Part shown: piece after piece, positions 1 to 5,454 of the stretch | Layout: every line of letters begins with the position of its first letter | Position numbering within the stretch: the stretch's first letter is position 1 | From: Bacteriovoracaceae bacterium | GTDB taxonomy: Bacteria > Bdellovibrionota > UBA1018 | Direction of reading: 5' to 3' | NCBI GenBank assembly: GCA_023250755.1 | Contig: JAHFAC010000095.1 | Location: 1-6,744 of the forward strand | DNA length: 6,744 nucleotides | Made by a program: the position numbers and the translations under genes | The notes under the pieces: generated by a model | What the model saw: only the letters and a program-made list of their open reading frames with translations | Database searches by the model: none | Told to the model about the DNA's origin: nothing

Positions 1-1
1 A

Positions 2-511
2 AAGTTTAAAGGAGATCCCAATCGGCCGGTGGAGCAGGTGTCTTGGAATGATGTGCAGAAATTCATCAAACGACTCAACGAACTGGATCCCGAGCATGAG
101 TATCGTTTACCGACTGAAGCCGAGTGGGAGGAGGCGGCGCGCGGAGGAACGGATACTGAGTATTTTTTTGGGGATAAGGCAGACGATCTCAAGAAATTCG
201 GGTGGCACAATAAAAATTCTGGAGCCAATACGCAGCCGGTGGCATCACTTAGGCCCAATCCCTATGGGCTCTTTGATATGTCTGGGAATGTTTGGCAGTG
301 GGTGAGTGACTGGGAATGGGGGGATGAGAGCTTACCTCGACATTCCGCGACAGACCCCCAGGGGCCTTCCAATGGCTCTTACCGCGTCTTCCGGGGCGGC
401 GCTTGGAACGACGATGCTGTGTACTTGTATTCAGACAGGCGCTACTCCACCCGCCCCGACGTCCGCTCCCCGAATCATGGTTTCCGGTTAGTTAGGCAAT
501 TACGGCCCTAG
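2..511 (+). CDS. FGE/SUMF1-like (formylglycine-generating-enzyme fold) protein, 5'-truncated by window edge
   Basis: The frame is open from base 2, so the true start lies outside the window; 169 residues and the stop TAG (509-511) are visible. The sequence carries the FGE-sulfatase/SUMF1 signature in order: PVEQVSWNDV near the left edge, YRLPTEAEWEEAARGG, NPYGLFDMSGNVWQWVSDW, YRVFRGGAWN and a terminal NHGFRLVR. The C terminus therefore looks complete. True sulfatase-activating FGEs have a cysteine pair in the segment after the RGGS motif; the visible part has no cysteine at all. It is therefore unlikely to make formylglycine. More probably it is one of the many paralogues using the C-type-lectin-like fold for binding, or it acts on another substrate. 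The GTG at 29 encodes an internal Val in the conserved core and is not a start. Fold assignment is firm; function is unknown. Confidence 0.9.
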   Translation, partial: KFKGDPNRPVEQVSWNDVQKFIKRLNELDPEHEYRLPTEAEWEEAARGGTDTEYFFGDKADDLKKFGWHNKNSGANTQPVASLRPNPYGLFDMSGNVWQWVSDWEWGDESLPRHSATDPQGPSNGSYRVFRGGAWNDDAVYLYSDRRYSTRPDVRSPNHGFRLVRQLRP

Positions 512-520
512 GCAAAAAGT

Positions 521-599
521 GATCTCCCTCCAGTGAGAGGGTCACGTTAAACTGATTTTGCCGAAAGTCGTTTAACGAACCCAAACCAGGAGGGAGATT
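521..599 (+). promoter_or_regulatory. Long hairpin sequestering the IS110 transposase ribosome-binding site
   Basis: Three nested stems form one rod. The outer stem is ATCTCCCTCC (522-531) with GGAGGGAGAT (589-598), 10 perfect pairs. The middle stem is GGGT (539-542) with ACCC (579-582). The apical stem is CGTTAAAC (545-552) with GTTTAACG (570-577), continued after bulged T553 by GATTTT (554-559) with AAAGTC (564-569), closed by loop GCCG. The right outer arm contains the Shine-Dalgarno sequence AGGAGGG (588-594), 7 nt before ATG 602. RNA transcribed through the element from outside would hide the site; RNA starting inside the rod would expose it. The structure could also belong to the left-end RNA of the element. 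Confidence 0.75.
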
Positions 600-601
600 T
601 T

Positions 602-1586
602 ATGTACGATCATTATGTTGCCGTAGATGGGTCGCAAAACACAATGGCTATTGCGCGCATGACGGGCGCTGCAAATAAGATTGCAGTGACAGAGGTTCCG
701 ACGAATATCAAGAATCTCCAAATTTATCTTTCGCAGCTTAAGGGTAAGAAAATTCTGACCGTTGAGGAATCCACACCATCGCAGTGGCTTTATACTGAAC
801 TGAGGTCCTGCGTCGATGAAATGATTGTCTGCGATCCGTATCGTAATCATCTTTTGTCGGAGGGGGCGAAGAATGACCGAATCGATGCCTCCAAGCTTGT
901 GCAGCTCTTGCGAGGCGGTTTGCTCAAGCCCGTATGAGTTCATTTATTTAAGAAAGCTCGTCAGTGGTTACCAGGATCTAGTGAGCGCGGGGGTTAGATC
1001 CCGCAACCAGAGGGCGGCGCTTTACCGCGGTAAGGGCCAGCGATGGCAAACGGGGGATTCGCTTGAAGGAGCCGCAGAGGGTTTTGTTTTAGAGGGACTG
1101 GAGCGGAGCATTGAGTCTTACAAGAGCGAAAAAAAACGCTACGAAGGGGAGTTTGCGAGACTTGCCAAAAAACACCCACCCATCAGATTGCTAAAATCGA
1201 TTCCTGGAATTGATGACATCAACGCAGTGAAAATCGTTGCGTACGTTGTTGATCCACGGCGTTTCAAAAAGATTGGCCATTTTTTGAGTTACTGTGGGCT
1301 GGTGAAACTTGAACGCTCCAGTGGCGGGAAGGTCTATCAGCGAAGGGCGTCGAGGTATTGTCGAACGCTGAAGACATTATTTAAGATGTCAGTTTTTTCA
1401 GTCATCGCGCAAGACAAACAAAATCCGCTTCAGGATTACTATCAATTTTTGCTTCATGAGAAGGGATTGGCGGACCACGATGCGCGCAGCGCGGTTGCTA
1501 GGAGAATCGCGACACTGGCATATGGGGTATTGAAGAGTACACAGAAGTTCAACCCGGAGAGGATAAAACCGACAGCAATCGATTAA
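602..1586 (+). pseudogene. IS110-family transposase, interrupted by a +1 frameshift
   Basis: The 5' frame (602-937, 111 codons) encodes the DEDD_Tnp_IS110 domain. Candidate acidic residues are D9 (VAVDGSQ), E55/E56 (TVEESTPSQ) and D92/D95 (NDRIDASKL). It stops at TGA 935-937. Homology continues at once in the +1 frame from codon TAT 933 (YEFIYLRKLVSGYQDLV) to TAA 1584-1586, covering the Transposase_20 domain: SIPGIDDINA, then LSYCGLVKLERSSGGKV with candidate catalytic serines in RSSGGK. The combined length of about 328 residues is normal for the family. ATG 602 follows a strong Shine-Dalgarno sequence (588-594). The shift lies near CCC GTA TGA (929-937). A 1-nt insertion, 2-nt deletion, sequencing error or programmed +1 shift would all fit. 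The rest is undamaged, so any inactivation is recent. Confidence 0.88.
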
Positions 1587-1590
1587 CGAC

Positions 1591-1648
1591 CTTCAAGACC
1601 AATCATCCAGACGCCTCAAAATGTGATGAGTGGAAAATGGTCTTGGGG
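1591..1648 (+). ncRNA. Stem-loop A downstream of the IS110 transposase (candidate bridge/seeker RNA part)
   Basis: The basal stem is CTTCAAGACCA (1591-1601) with TGGTCTTGGGG (1638-1648), 11 pairs including two G-U. An inner stem is TCATC (1603-1607) with GATGA (1625-1629). It leaves a 17-nt apical loop (1608-1624) and an asymmetric internal loop (1602 opposite 1630-1637). The hairpin starts 4 nt after the transposase stop. IS110/IS1111 elements encode a guide RNA with stem-loops whose internal loops pair with donor and target DNA, located 3' of the transposase in IS1111-type elements. The position and shape fit; the guide function is inference. Confidence 0.5.
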
Positions 1649-1724
1649 AGAGCGGAGAGAGTTCAAACGCAGGCGATAGCCCTACGCGAGTAAGAGGCTC
1701 AAGGTTCCGGTTAACCCCCGCTCT
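1649..1724 (+). ncRNA. Stem-loop B, branched, next to stem-loop A
   Basis: The basal stem AGAGCGG (1649-1655) with CCGCTCT (1718-1724) begins at the base directly after stem-loop A. Inside it is a smaller hairpin, CGC-A-GGC (1668-1674), tetraloop GATA (1675-1678), then GCC (1679-1681) and GCG (1686-1688). Two abutting stem-loops of about 58 and 76 nt would suit a two-armed bridge RNA. Base pairing is visible; the RNA's existence and role are inferred. Confidence 0.4.
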
Positions 1725-2038
1725 ATTCCTAAAACTGATTATAGCCCTCCCCTGTTGAAAAGTTTTCCGGCATGGGAAGAGAGCTCAAATAGACGCATTC
1801 GGAATACAGAAAATAGAGAAACCGGGCCATCAACTAGGAAGCTGACGGGGTCAAAGGGAGACAGGTCTTTGAACATGCAATCTGGGCCTTAAGCGTGAAA
1901 CAGCGCTGGGATTTTATTTTTTCACTTGCTTAATTGCCCATAGACGCCTCGTGAGGACACAGTAATTCTTGGCTCTCTTACCTTCTTTCCCTTGTCCCTG
2001 GCCCCGTCTAGTCCGACAGTGCGCGCGGAGCCGCCCGC
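1725..2038. other. Non-coding stretch between IS110 hairpins and the group II intron (5' exon)
   Basis: I find no credible gene here; the minus-strand open frame crossing this area runs into intron RNA and resembles no protein I know. Visible structure is one hairpin with a mismatch, TCCCCTG (1748-1754) with CATGGGA (1771-1777), plus the possible terminator at 1887-1922. The last 50 bases before the intron are pyrimidine-rich, then GC-rich. A small GCGG/CCGC hairpin (2025-2028 with 2035-2038) ends exactly at the proposed intron insertion point. Confidence 0.5.
1887..1922 (+). terminator. Possible rho-independent terminator of the IS110 region
   Basis: CCT (1887-1889) and AGCG (1892-1895) pair with CGCT (1904-1907) and GGG (1908-1910) around loop TGAAACAG. 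A T-rich tract (1912-1922, one interrupting A) follows. The stem is short and has a 2-nt bulge, so strength is doubtful. It would end a transcript covering the transposase and the structured 3' region. Confidence 0.4.
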
Positions 2039-2625
2039 GTGCGCCCGGTATGGGCAACAACTGGTTGGTGTAAACCCGACCTCAGCCCTGAAAGGAGGGA
2101 ATGAGTAGGCAAAGCCAAGGGTGTCCGAAGAAACTGCGAATGAGCTACCCATAACGGATACACGGTTCAGTCGCAGCCGATGAGGAATCTGAAGAAAAGC
2201 CGAGCCAAAATCGCAGCCCAAACGAGAGTGAACCTCCTTAAGGCAGGCGTCCAGGGCAGAGTAGCGCGGATTACGAAAGCCCGAAGTCCTTTCCGTAGCG
2301 GACGACTGTATCGGTGGTGGGTAGGCGATGATTGAGTTGTTGTTCTTACCCGGGGAGGGGCTGCTGGCAACGAGGGACAGCGTAACTACGACGACTGATC
2401 TCCAAGCGACTCGAGCAATCGGGCCGCGAAGTTCCAGGAGTCTCCCGATGAAGCCGTAGTAGCCATGAAACCAGGAGCCGATGAGGATGTGGTGACGCAT
2501 CTGAGGATAAAACTCTTGGAAAGAGACAGGAAGTCAAAGGTGAAGGGTGGAACATGTGAACGAGGAGATGGAACTCAAACAATAACTATTGCTTCGAGAC
2601 CAGACGCGTAAGCGTACTCGGATGG
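2039..2625 (+). ncRNA. Group II intron 5' ribozyme region (domains I-III and start of IV)
   Basis: This 587-nt stretch contains no credible gene. It begins with the GUGCG 5' splice motif and reads as intron RNA, including GGTGTAAACCC (2071-2081), where the run forms part of a stem typical of the start of domain I. Domain limits were not resolved by eye. Minus-strand open frames here are shadows of GC-rich structured RNA. The 5' splice site and first motifs are seen; the full fold is assumed from family knowledge. Confidence 0.75.
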
Positions 2626-4011
2626 GTGGATGGCAATGTACAAGCCATTCAAACGCCGGAGGCGGTTGATGAAGAGGCGATACGAAATGAAAGTGAAATG
2701 AGTCAAGTCAACCTATTTAACTATCAGCAAAATCTGTTCGAGAGGATCTGCACGATCGAAGCTCTGGAGCTGGCATTCAAAGCAGCCAAGAGAAACGGAG
2801 GTGCCCCCGGAGTCGATGGGGTCACGCTGGAAGAGTTCGAGAGCAGACTTCCCGAAGAGTTAAGCCGGCTCAAGAAAGATCTCGAGAGTTGGGCTTATGA
2901 ACCAAGCCCTGTGCGAAGAGTAGAAATACCCAAGCCAGGCAACGCAGGAGTGAGGTTATTGGGAATTCCCACCATCCGGGATCGGGTTCTGCACGGAGCC
3001 ATCAAAGCCGTATTGGAGCCGATCTTTGAGGAGGTATTTTCCAATCATAGCTATGGATTCAGACCAAGCCGTAACCAGAGACAGGCTGTCGAGGCAGCAC
3101 AACGGATCGTGCAATCGGGTAAAGAACATGTGGTGGATATTGATCTATCCAAATTCTTTGACCGGATTCATCACGACCGTTTGATCTATCGATTGGGGTT
3201 TCAGGTCCAAGACAAGCGGGTTCTTCGCTTGATTGGTCTGACGCTGAGATCGGGAATCATGCACGACGGCGTGTTGAGTGTTCCGACGGAGGGTTCCGTT
3301 CAGGGAAGTCCGCTGAGCCCGTTGCTAAGCAACGTGGTTCTGGACGAACTGGATCAGGAGCTCGAACGCCGGGGGTTGGAATTCTGTCGGTTTGCCGATG
3401 ATTGCAACATCTTCGTCAAATCCCAGAAAGCGGCGGAGCGGGTCATGCAAACGGTGAGCAAGTTTATCGAGAAGAAACTGAAACTCGTGGTGAATCGTGA
3501 GAAAAGCAAAGTGGCGCTTTCTAAAGGAGTCAAATTCCTGGGGATGACCATCATTGCTGGAGCGATTGCGATCTCAGCCAAGTCCATGGATAGAGCCATG
3601 GATAAGGTTAAAGAGCTGACACCGCGAGGAACCAGTCTGAGCATCGAACAGACGATCGAGAAGATCAACGGCTGGTATGTCGGGTGGGCCAACTACTACA
3701 AGATGACTCAGTACCCGATCCAGTTAGCGGCCATCGAGGCCCATCTGCGAAGAAGGCTCAGATGTCGGATTGTTTCCCAACAAAAGAAACGTCGGCATCT
3801 ATTCGATAAACTGGTTAAACGAGGTGTGCCCCGGAGACTGGCGGCTAAGACTGCCTATTCAAACGACAAGGACTGGGCGCTCTCGCACAGCCGGGCCGTC
3901 CAACAGGCATTCTCCAACCGCTGGTTCATCCAAGAGCTAGGTCAGAAAATCATCTCTGACCGAAATCTCCCGCATTGGTTCAGTCTGAGAGTTTATATCA
4001 GGCTCACATGA
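2626..4011 (+). CDS. ltrA: Group II intron reverse transcriptase/maturase
   Basis: The enzyme (461 codons from GTG 2626) would splice its host intron as a maturase and copy it into DNA by target-primed reverse transcription. Motifs in order: NGGAPGVDG (58-65), KPGNAGVRLLGIPTIRDRV (103-121), NHSYGFRPSR (140-149), VVDIDLSKFFDR with catalytic D173 (169-180), GSVQGSPLSPLLSN (223-236), FADD with D258/D259 (256-259), VKFLGM (302-307), then the maturase X/GIIM domain with INGWYVGWANYYK (347-359). No HNH endonuclease domain or zinc-type cysteine pairs follow, so it is an endonuclease-less class. FADD replaces the commoner YADD. There is no Shine-Dalgarno sequence before GTG 2626; ATG 2698 (residue 25) is an alternative that keeps the conserved core. 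The frame is open back to 2560 without an ATG. The symbol is the generic family name. Confidence 0.93.
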   Translation: MDGNVQAIQTPEAVDEEAIRNESEMSQVNLFNYQQNLFERICTIEALELAFKAAKRNGGAPGVDGVTLEEFESRLPEELSRLKKDLESWAYEPSPVRRVEIPKPGNAGVRLLGIPTIRDRVLHGAIKAVLEPIFEEVFSNHSYGFRPSRNQRQAVEAAQRIVQSGKEHVVDIDLSKFFDRIHHDRLIYRLGFQVQDKRVLRLIGLTLRSGIMHDGVLSVPTEGSVQGSPLSPLLSNVVLDELDQELERRGLEFCRFADDCNIFVKSQKAAERVMQTVSKFIEKKLKLVVNREKSKVALSKGVKFLGMTIIAGAIAISAKSMDRAMDKVKELTPRGTSLSIEQTIEKINGWYVGWANYYKMTQYPIQLAAIEAHLRRRLRCRIVSQQKKRRHLFDKLVKRGVPRRLAAKTAYSNDKDWALSHSRAVQQAFSNRWFIQELGQKIISDRNLPHWFSLRVYIRLT

Positions 4012-4012
4012 A

Positions 4013-4043
4013 GAGCCGGATACGTGACCCGTATGTCCGGTTC
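4013..4043 (+). ncRNA. Group II intron domain V (catalytic hairpin)
   Basis: The basal stem GAGCCGGA (4013-4020) pairs with TCCGGTTC (4036-4043), with one G-U pair, and contains the AGC catalytic triad at 4014-4016. The distal stem TACG (4021-4024) pairs with CGTA (4030-4033) around loop TGACC. The two-base bulge TG (4034-4035) sits on the 3' side, as expected. Total length is 31 nt, about 3 nt shorter than the usual 34-nt domain V with a GAAA-type loop. It begins one base after the ORF stop codon. Confidence 0.9.
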
Positions 4044-4044
4044 C

Positions 4045-4083
4045 GTGGGAGGACGGCGCCCCTCATCGGGGCGCCTCCTACCC
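4045..4083 (+). ncRNA. Group II intron domain VI with bulged branch-point A
   Basis: GGGAGGA (4047-4053) pairs with TCCT and CCC (4076-4079, 4081-4083), leaving A4080 unpaired as the likely lariat branch-point nucleotide. The apex is a strong GGCGCCCC/GGGGCGCC stem (4055-4062 with 4068-4075) with loop TCATC. The intron should end a few bases after 4083. The terminal bases read CCCGAG, slightly off the usual final A-pyrimidine, so the exact 3' end is uncertain. Confidence 0.85.
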
Positions 4084-4086
4084 GAG

Positions 4087-4294
4087 CGTTTGAGTGGGAT
4101 TCCGACCCCGGGGTAAATTGAGGTTGATCCCAAAACTAGATTGGCATAGGGGCGTTTTGCTCCCTGCTTATTTTTGGATTTCCACTGATTTTTTTAAATA
4201 CATGAAATCATTAATTTTGGGTTGGATAAAATGCTAGAAATTTAGAAAAAACAGAGAAAATTTAGCAAAAATCGCTGAAAAAATGAAAAATTTT
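4087..4294. other. AT-rich intergenic DNA between group II intron and IS481 element (3' exon side)
   Basis: There is no gene. The first 60 bases are GC-balanced and include the palindrome CCCCGGGG (about 4109-4116). On the minus strand they read like an insertion-sequence terminus (TGCCAATCTAGTTTTGGG at 4129-4146), but I cannot confirm a family. The remainder is AT-rich, with short variants of AAATTTAG at 4238-4245, 4258-4265 and, as AAATTTTAG, 4288-4296. This may be ancestral spacer. Confidence 0.5.
4148..4175 (+). terminator. Possible rho-independent terminator
   Basis: AGGG-GC (4148-4153 region) pairs with GC-T-CCCT (4159-4165), with one bulge and a loop of about 5 nt, followed by a T-rich tract at 4168-4175 (one interrupting A). 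The stem is only 6 pairs. It lies downstream of the intron on the plus strand and might end intron-derived read-through or be a leftover of an older gene. Confidence 0.35.
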
Positions 4295-4309
4295 AGGAGA
4301 TTTGGCCGG
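4295..4309. repeat. IS481 terminal inverted repeat, transposase 3' side
   Basis: AGGAGATTTGGCCGG here is the exact reverse complement of 5455-5469. Similarity stops immediately on both sides (4294 and 4310 do not match), so 15 bp is the full perfect repeat. Confidence 0.93.
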
Positions 4310-4314
4310 TCGGA

Positions 4315-5355
4315 TTAAGCTGCCTTTTTCTCTTCGGTTTGTTTTTTTGTTTCTTGGATTTTTTTATTTTCTTCAATTTCTTTGAGTTTTTTTCTTAAAA
4401 AATCCATCGGAGTCATGCCTCCTAGTGAGGAGTGTGGTCTTAGCTCGTTGTATTCGGGCATCCAGACGGTTTTAAGCGCGTGATCCAGTGCCCTGTCGGT
4501 TACAAACCTGAATCGCGAATAGAAGCGCTCCTCGTCGGTTCTATGGCTTCTCTCGACCTTACCGTTGAGCTGAGGCGTCCTGACTTTGATCAGTCGATGG
4601 ATTATCCCCAGTGCCTTGCACTCTTTTGTAAACAGAGCTTCGTCCGTTTCTCCCCTGGCGTAGGAGGCTATCGTTTGTTCGTTTTCTGGGAGTGTAAACT
4701 CCGTCCCGTGATCCGTCTGAGCGCGGACCACGGTGACACCGAGAGAGGCATAGAACTTCACTGCATTTTGAAGAAATTTACGGGCATTTTCAGCACTTTT
4801 GAACAGGTCGCCTGAGAGAAACCGTACCCGAGAACATTCGTCGATTGCCGTAAATTGAGTGAGCTTCTCCCCTGCCTCACCGTCCTTGGCGATGACCTTG
4901 GTGTCAATTTGAAGAAACCCAGGAGTTGCAATCTCATAACGAATCGTGTGTTCGTTCTTTTTCTGTCGTTTTTTTCTTGTCAACCCAAGACGTTTTCTTG
5001 TCCGGGCAATCCAACTCAAAGCCACGATATCGGGAGAGGGCTCGAGTATGAGCTTAGCCAGGACTTGGATGCGAGTAAGTCCGGGCTCTGTCTTGTTCAA
5101 CTCCGTCAGGGCGCGCCCTAGCGACCCATCCAGATCTTTCTTGTTAGCGACACGCTTGGGAGCGCGAGACAGATCCCGTAATCCATCCAGGCCCAGAGCC
5201 TGAAAGCGGGCCTTCCACCGCCTCACCGACCTTTCCGGCACTCCCGACCGCAGCACGGCCGCCTGGGTCCCTTGACCGAGTGCGACACGGACGACAAAAA
5301 CTCTTCGCTGGAACTTCTGCTCTGAACTGAGTATTTCTCTCTTGGACTGGCTCAT
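4315..5355 (-). CDS. IS481-family DDE transposase
   Basis: The 346-residue enzyme would catalyse cut-and-paste or copy-type transposition of the surrounding element by binding its 15-bp ends. The N terminus is a helix-turn-helix region (about 14-60, with SGVPERSVRRWKARF), followed by a second DNA-binding segment (about 85-130) and an integrase (rve) core. The probable triad is D151 (FLQIDTKV), D215 (AQTDHGTEF) and E268 (NGKVERSHRTDEERFY). ELRPHSSLGGMTP (304-316) is the usual family ending. The D215-E268 distance of 53 is longer than the common 35-residue spacing because of an acidic insertion around 222-240. The last 25 residues are Lys/Glu-rich and likely helical. ATG 5355 is supported by AGGGGAG (5363-5369) 7 nt upstream; an inverted repeat covers this start. 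Confidence 0.93.
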   Translation of the reverse strand: MSQSKREILSSEQKFQRRVFVVRVALGQGTQAAVLRSGVPERSVRRWKARFQALGLDGLRDLSRAPKRVANKKDLDGSLGRALTELNKTEPGLTRIQVLAKLILEPSPDIVALSWIARTRKRLGLTRKKRQKKNEHTIRYEIATPGFLQIDTKVIAKDGEAGEKLTQFTAIDECSRVRFLSGDLFKSAENARKFLQNAVKFYASLGVTVVRAQTDHGTEFTLPENEQTIASYARGETDEALFTKECKALGIIHRLIKVRTPQLNGKVERSHRTDEERFYSRFRFVTDRALDHALKTVWMPEYNELRPHSSLGGMTPMDFLRKKLKEIEENKKIQETKKQTEEKKAA

Positions 5356-5426
5356 ACTTTGGCTCCCCTGTTAGTTTGTTGCTGTAAGAAACAACAGCTT
5401 AACTCGGGATCAGAAATGAGCCAGTC
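5345..5426 (-). promoter_or_regulatory. Inverted repeat covering the IS481 transposase start codon
   Basis: GACTGGCTCAT (5345-5355 on the plus strand) and ATGAGCCAGTC (5416-5426) are perfect 11-bp reverse complements. In the minus-strand mRNA the upstream copy would pair with the start codon and the next 8 bases of the transposase gene. A 60-nt loop contains the Shine-Dalgarno sequence and a small TGTTG/CAACA hairpin (5377-5381 with 5392-5396). RNA that begins upstream of 5426, including read-through from the potD-like gene, could fold this way; a shorter transcript could not. The repeat is seen; the control role is inferred. Confidence 0.65.
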
Positions 5427-5454
5427 TTTTCCCTGACTTATTCCCTCCAACTAT

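Larger units (their letters stand above)
512..1922 (+). mobile_element. IS110-family insertion sequence (ends not precisely defined)
   Basis: The element is inferred from an IS110-type transposase (602-1586) flanked by structured non-coding DNA. The left limit must lie between the stop of the FGE-like gene (511) and the hairpin starting at 521. The right limit is uncertain; I place it at the T-tract after a hairpin at about 1922. No flanking target duplication is expected, because this family recombines through a short core. I found no convincing terminal inverted repeat: the best match is only 7 bp (TCTCCCT at 523-529 against AGGGAGA at 1855-1861). A short left non-coding end and a long right non-coding end resemble the IS1111 subgroup more than IS110 proper. 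Confidence 0.45.
2039..4086 (+). mobile_element. Group II intron with intact reverse transcriptase/maturase ORF
   Basis: The 5' boundary is set at GTGCGCCCGG (2039), matching the GUGYG consensus. It is followed by domain I-like motifs such as GGGTGTCCGAAG (2116-2127) and GGAATCTGAAG (2184-2194), which recur in bacterial group II introns. The 587-nt 5' region should hold domains I to III and the start of IV. The ORF lies in domain IV, then domain V (4013-4043) and domain VI (4045-4083). The 3' boundary is about 4086, a few bases after the domain VI branch-point A (4080), with an error of about 2 nt. The last exon bases GCCCGC (2033-2038) could pair as IBS1 with GTGGGT (2317-2322) as EBS1, using two G-U pairs; this is tentative. 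The intact ORF and both core domains suggest recent mobility. Confidence 0.88.

Noticed and set aside
589..598. GGAGGGAGAT as a terminal inverted repeat of the IS110 element.
   Set aside because: Its partner (522-531) is only about 60 bp away on the same side of the transposase, and no copy exists at the right end; a local hairpin explains it.
825..932. N-terminal 36 codons of the second IS110 frame as a separate protein start.
   Set aside because: This part overlaps the real DEDD-domain frame and resembles nothing; homology in this frame begins only at about 933.
2019..2028. GTGCGCGCGG as an alternative intron 5' end.
   Set aside because: GTGCGCCCGG at 2039 matches the family start better and is followed directly by domain I-like sequence; the exon bases before 2019 show no EBS partner that I can find.
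1922..2500. 192-codon open frame on the minus strand, with nested frames at 2167-2370 and 2346-2582.
   Set aside because: It crosses the intron 5' splice site and structured intron RNA, has no recognisable domain, and is low-complexity Arg/Ser/Pro-rich; it is a shadow of GC-rich RNA.
2..4011. Diversity-generating retroelement (FGE/C-type-lectin-fold protein plus reverse transcriptase).
   Set aside because: The reverse transcriptase has QGSPLSP and a maturase domain and is followed by group II intron domains V and VI. I see no template/variable repeat pair, and an IS110 element separates the two genes.
4480..5203. Plus-strand open frames within the IS481 transposase region.
   Set aside because: They are antisense shadows of a clear 346-residue DDE transposase.
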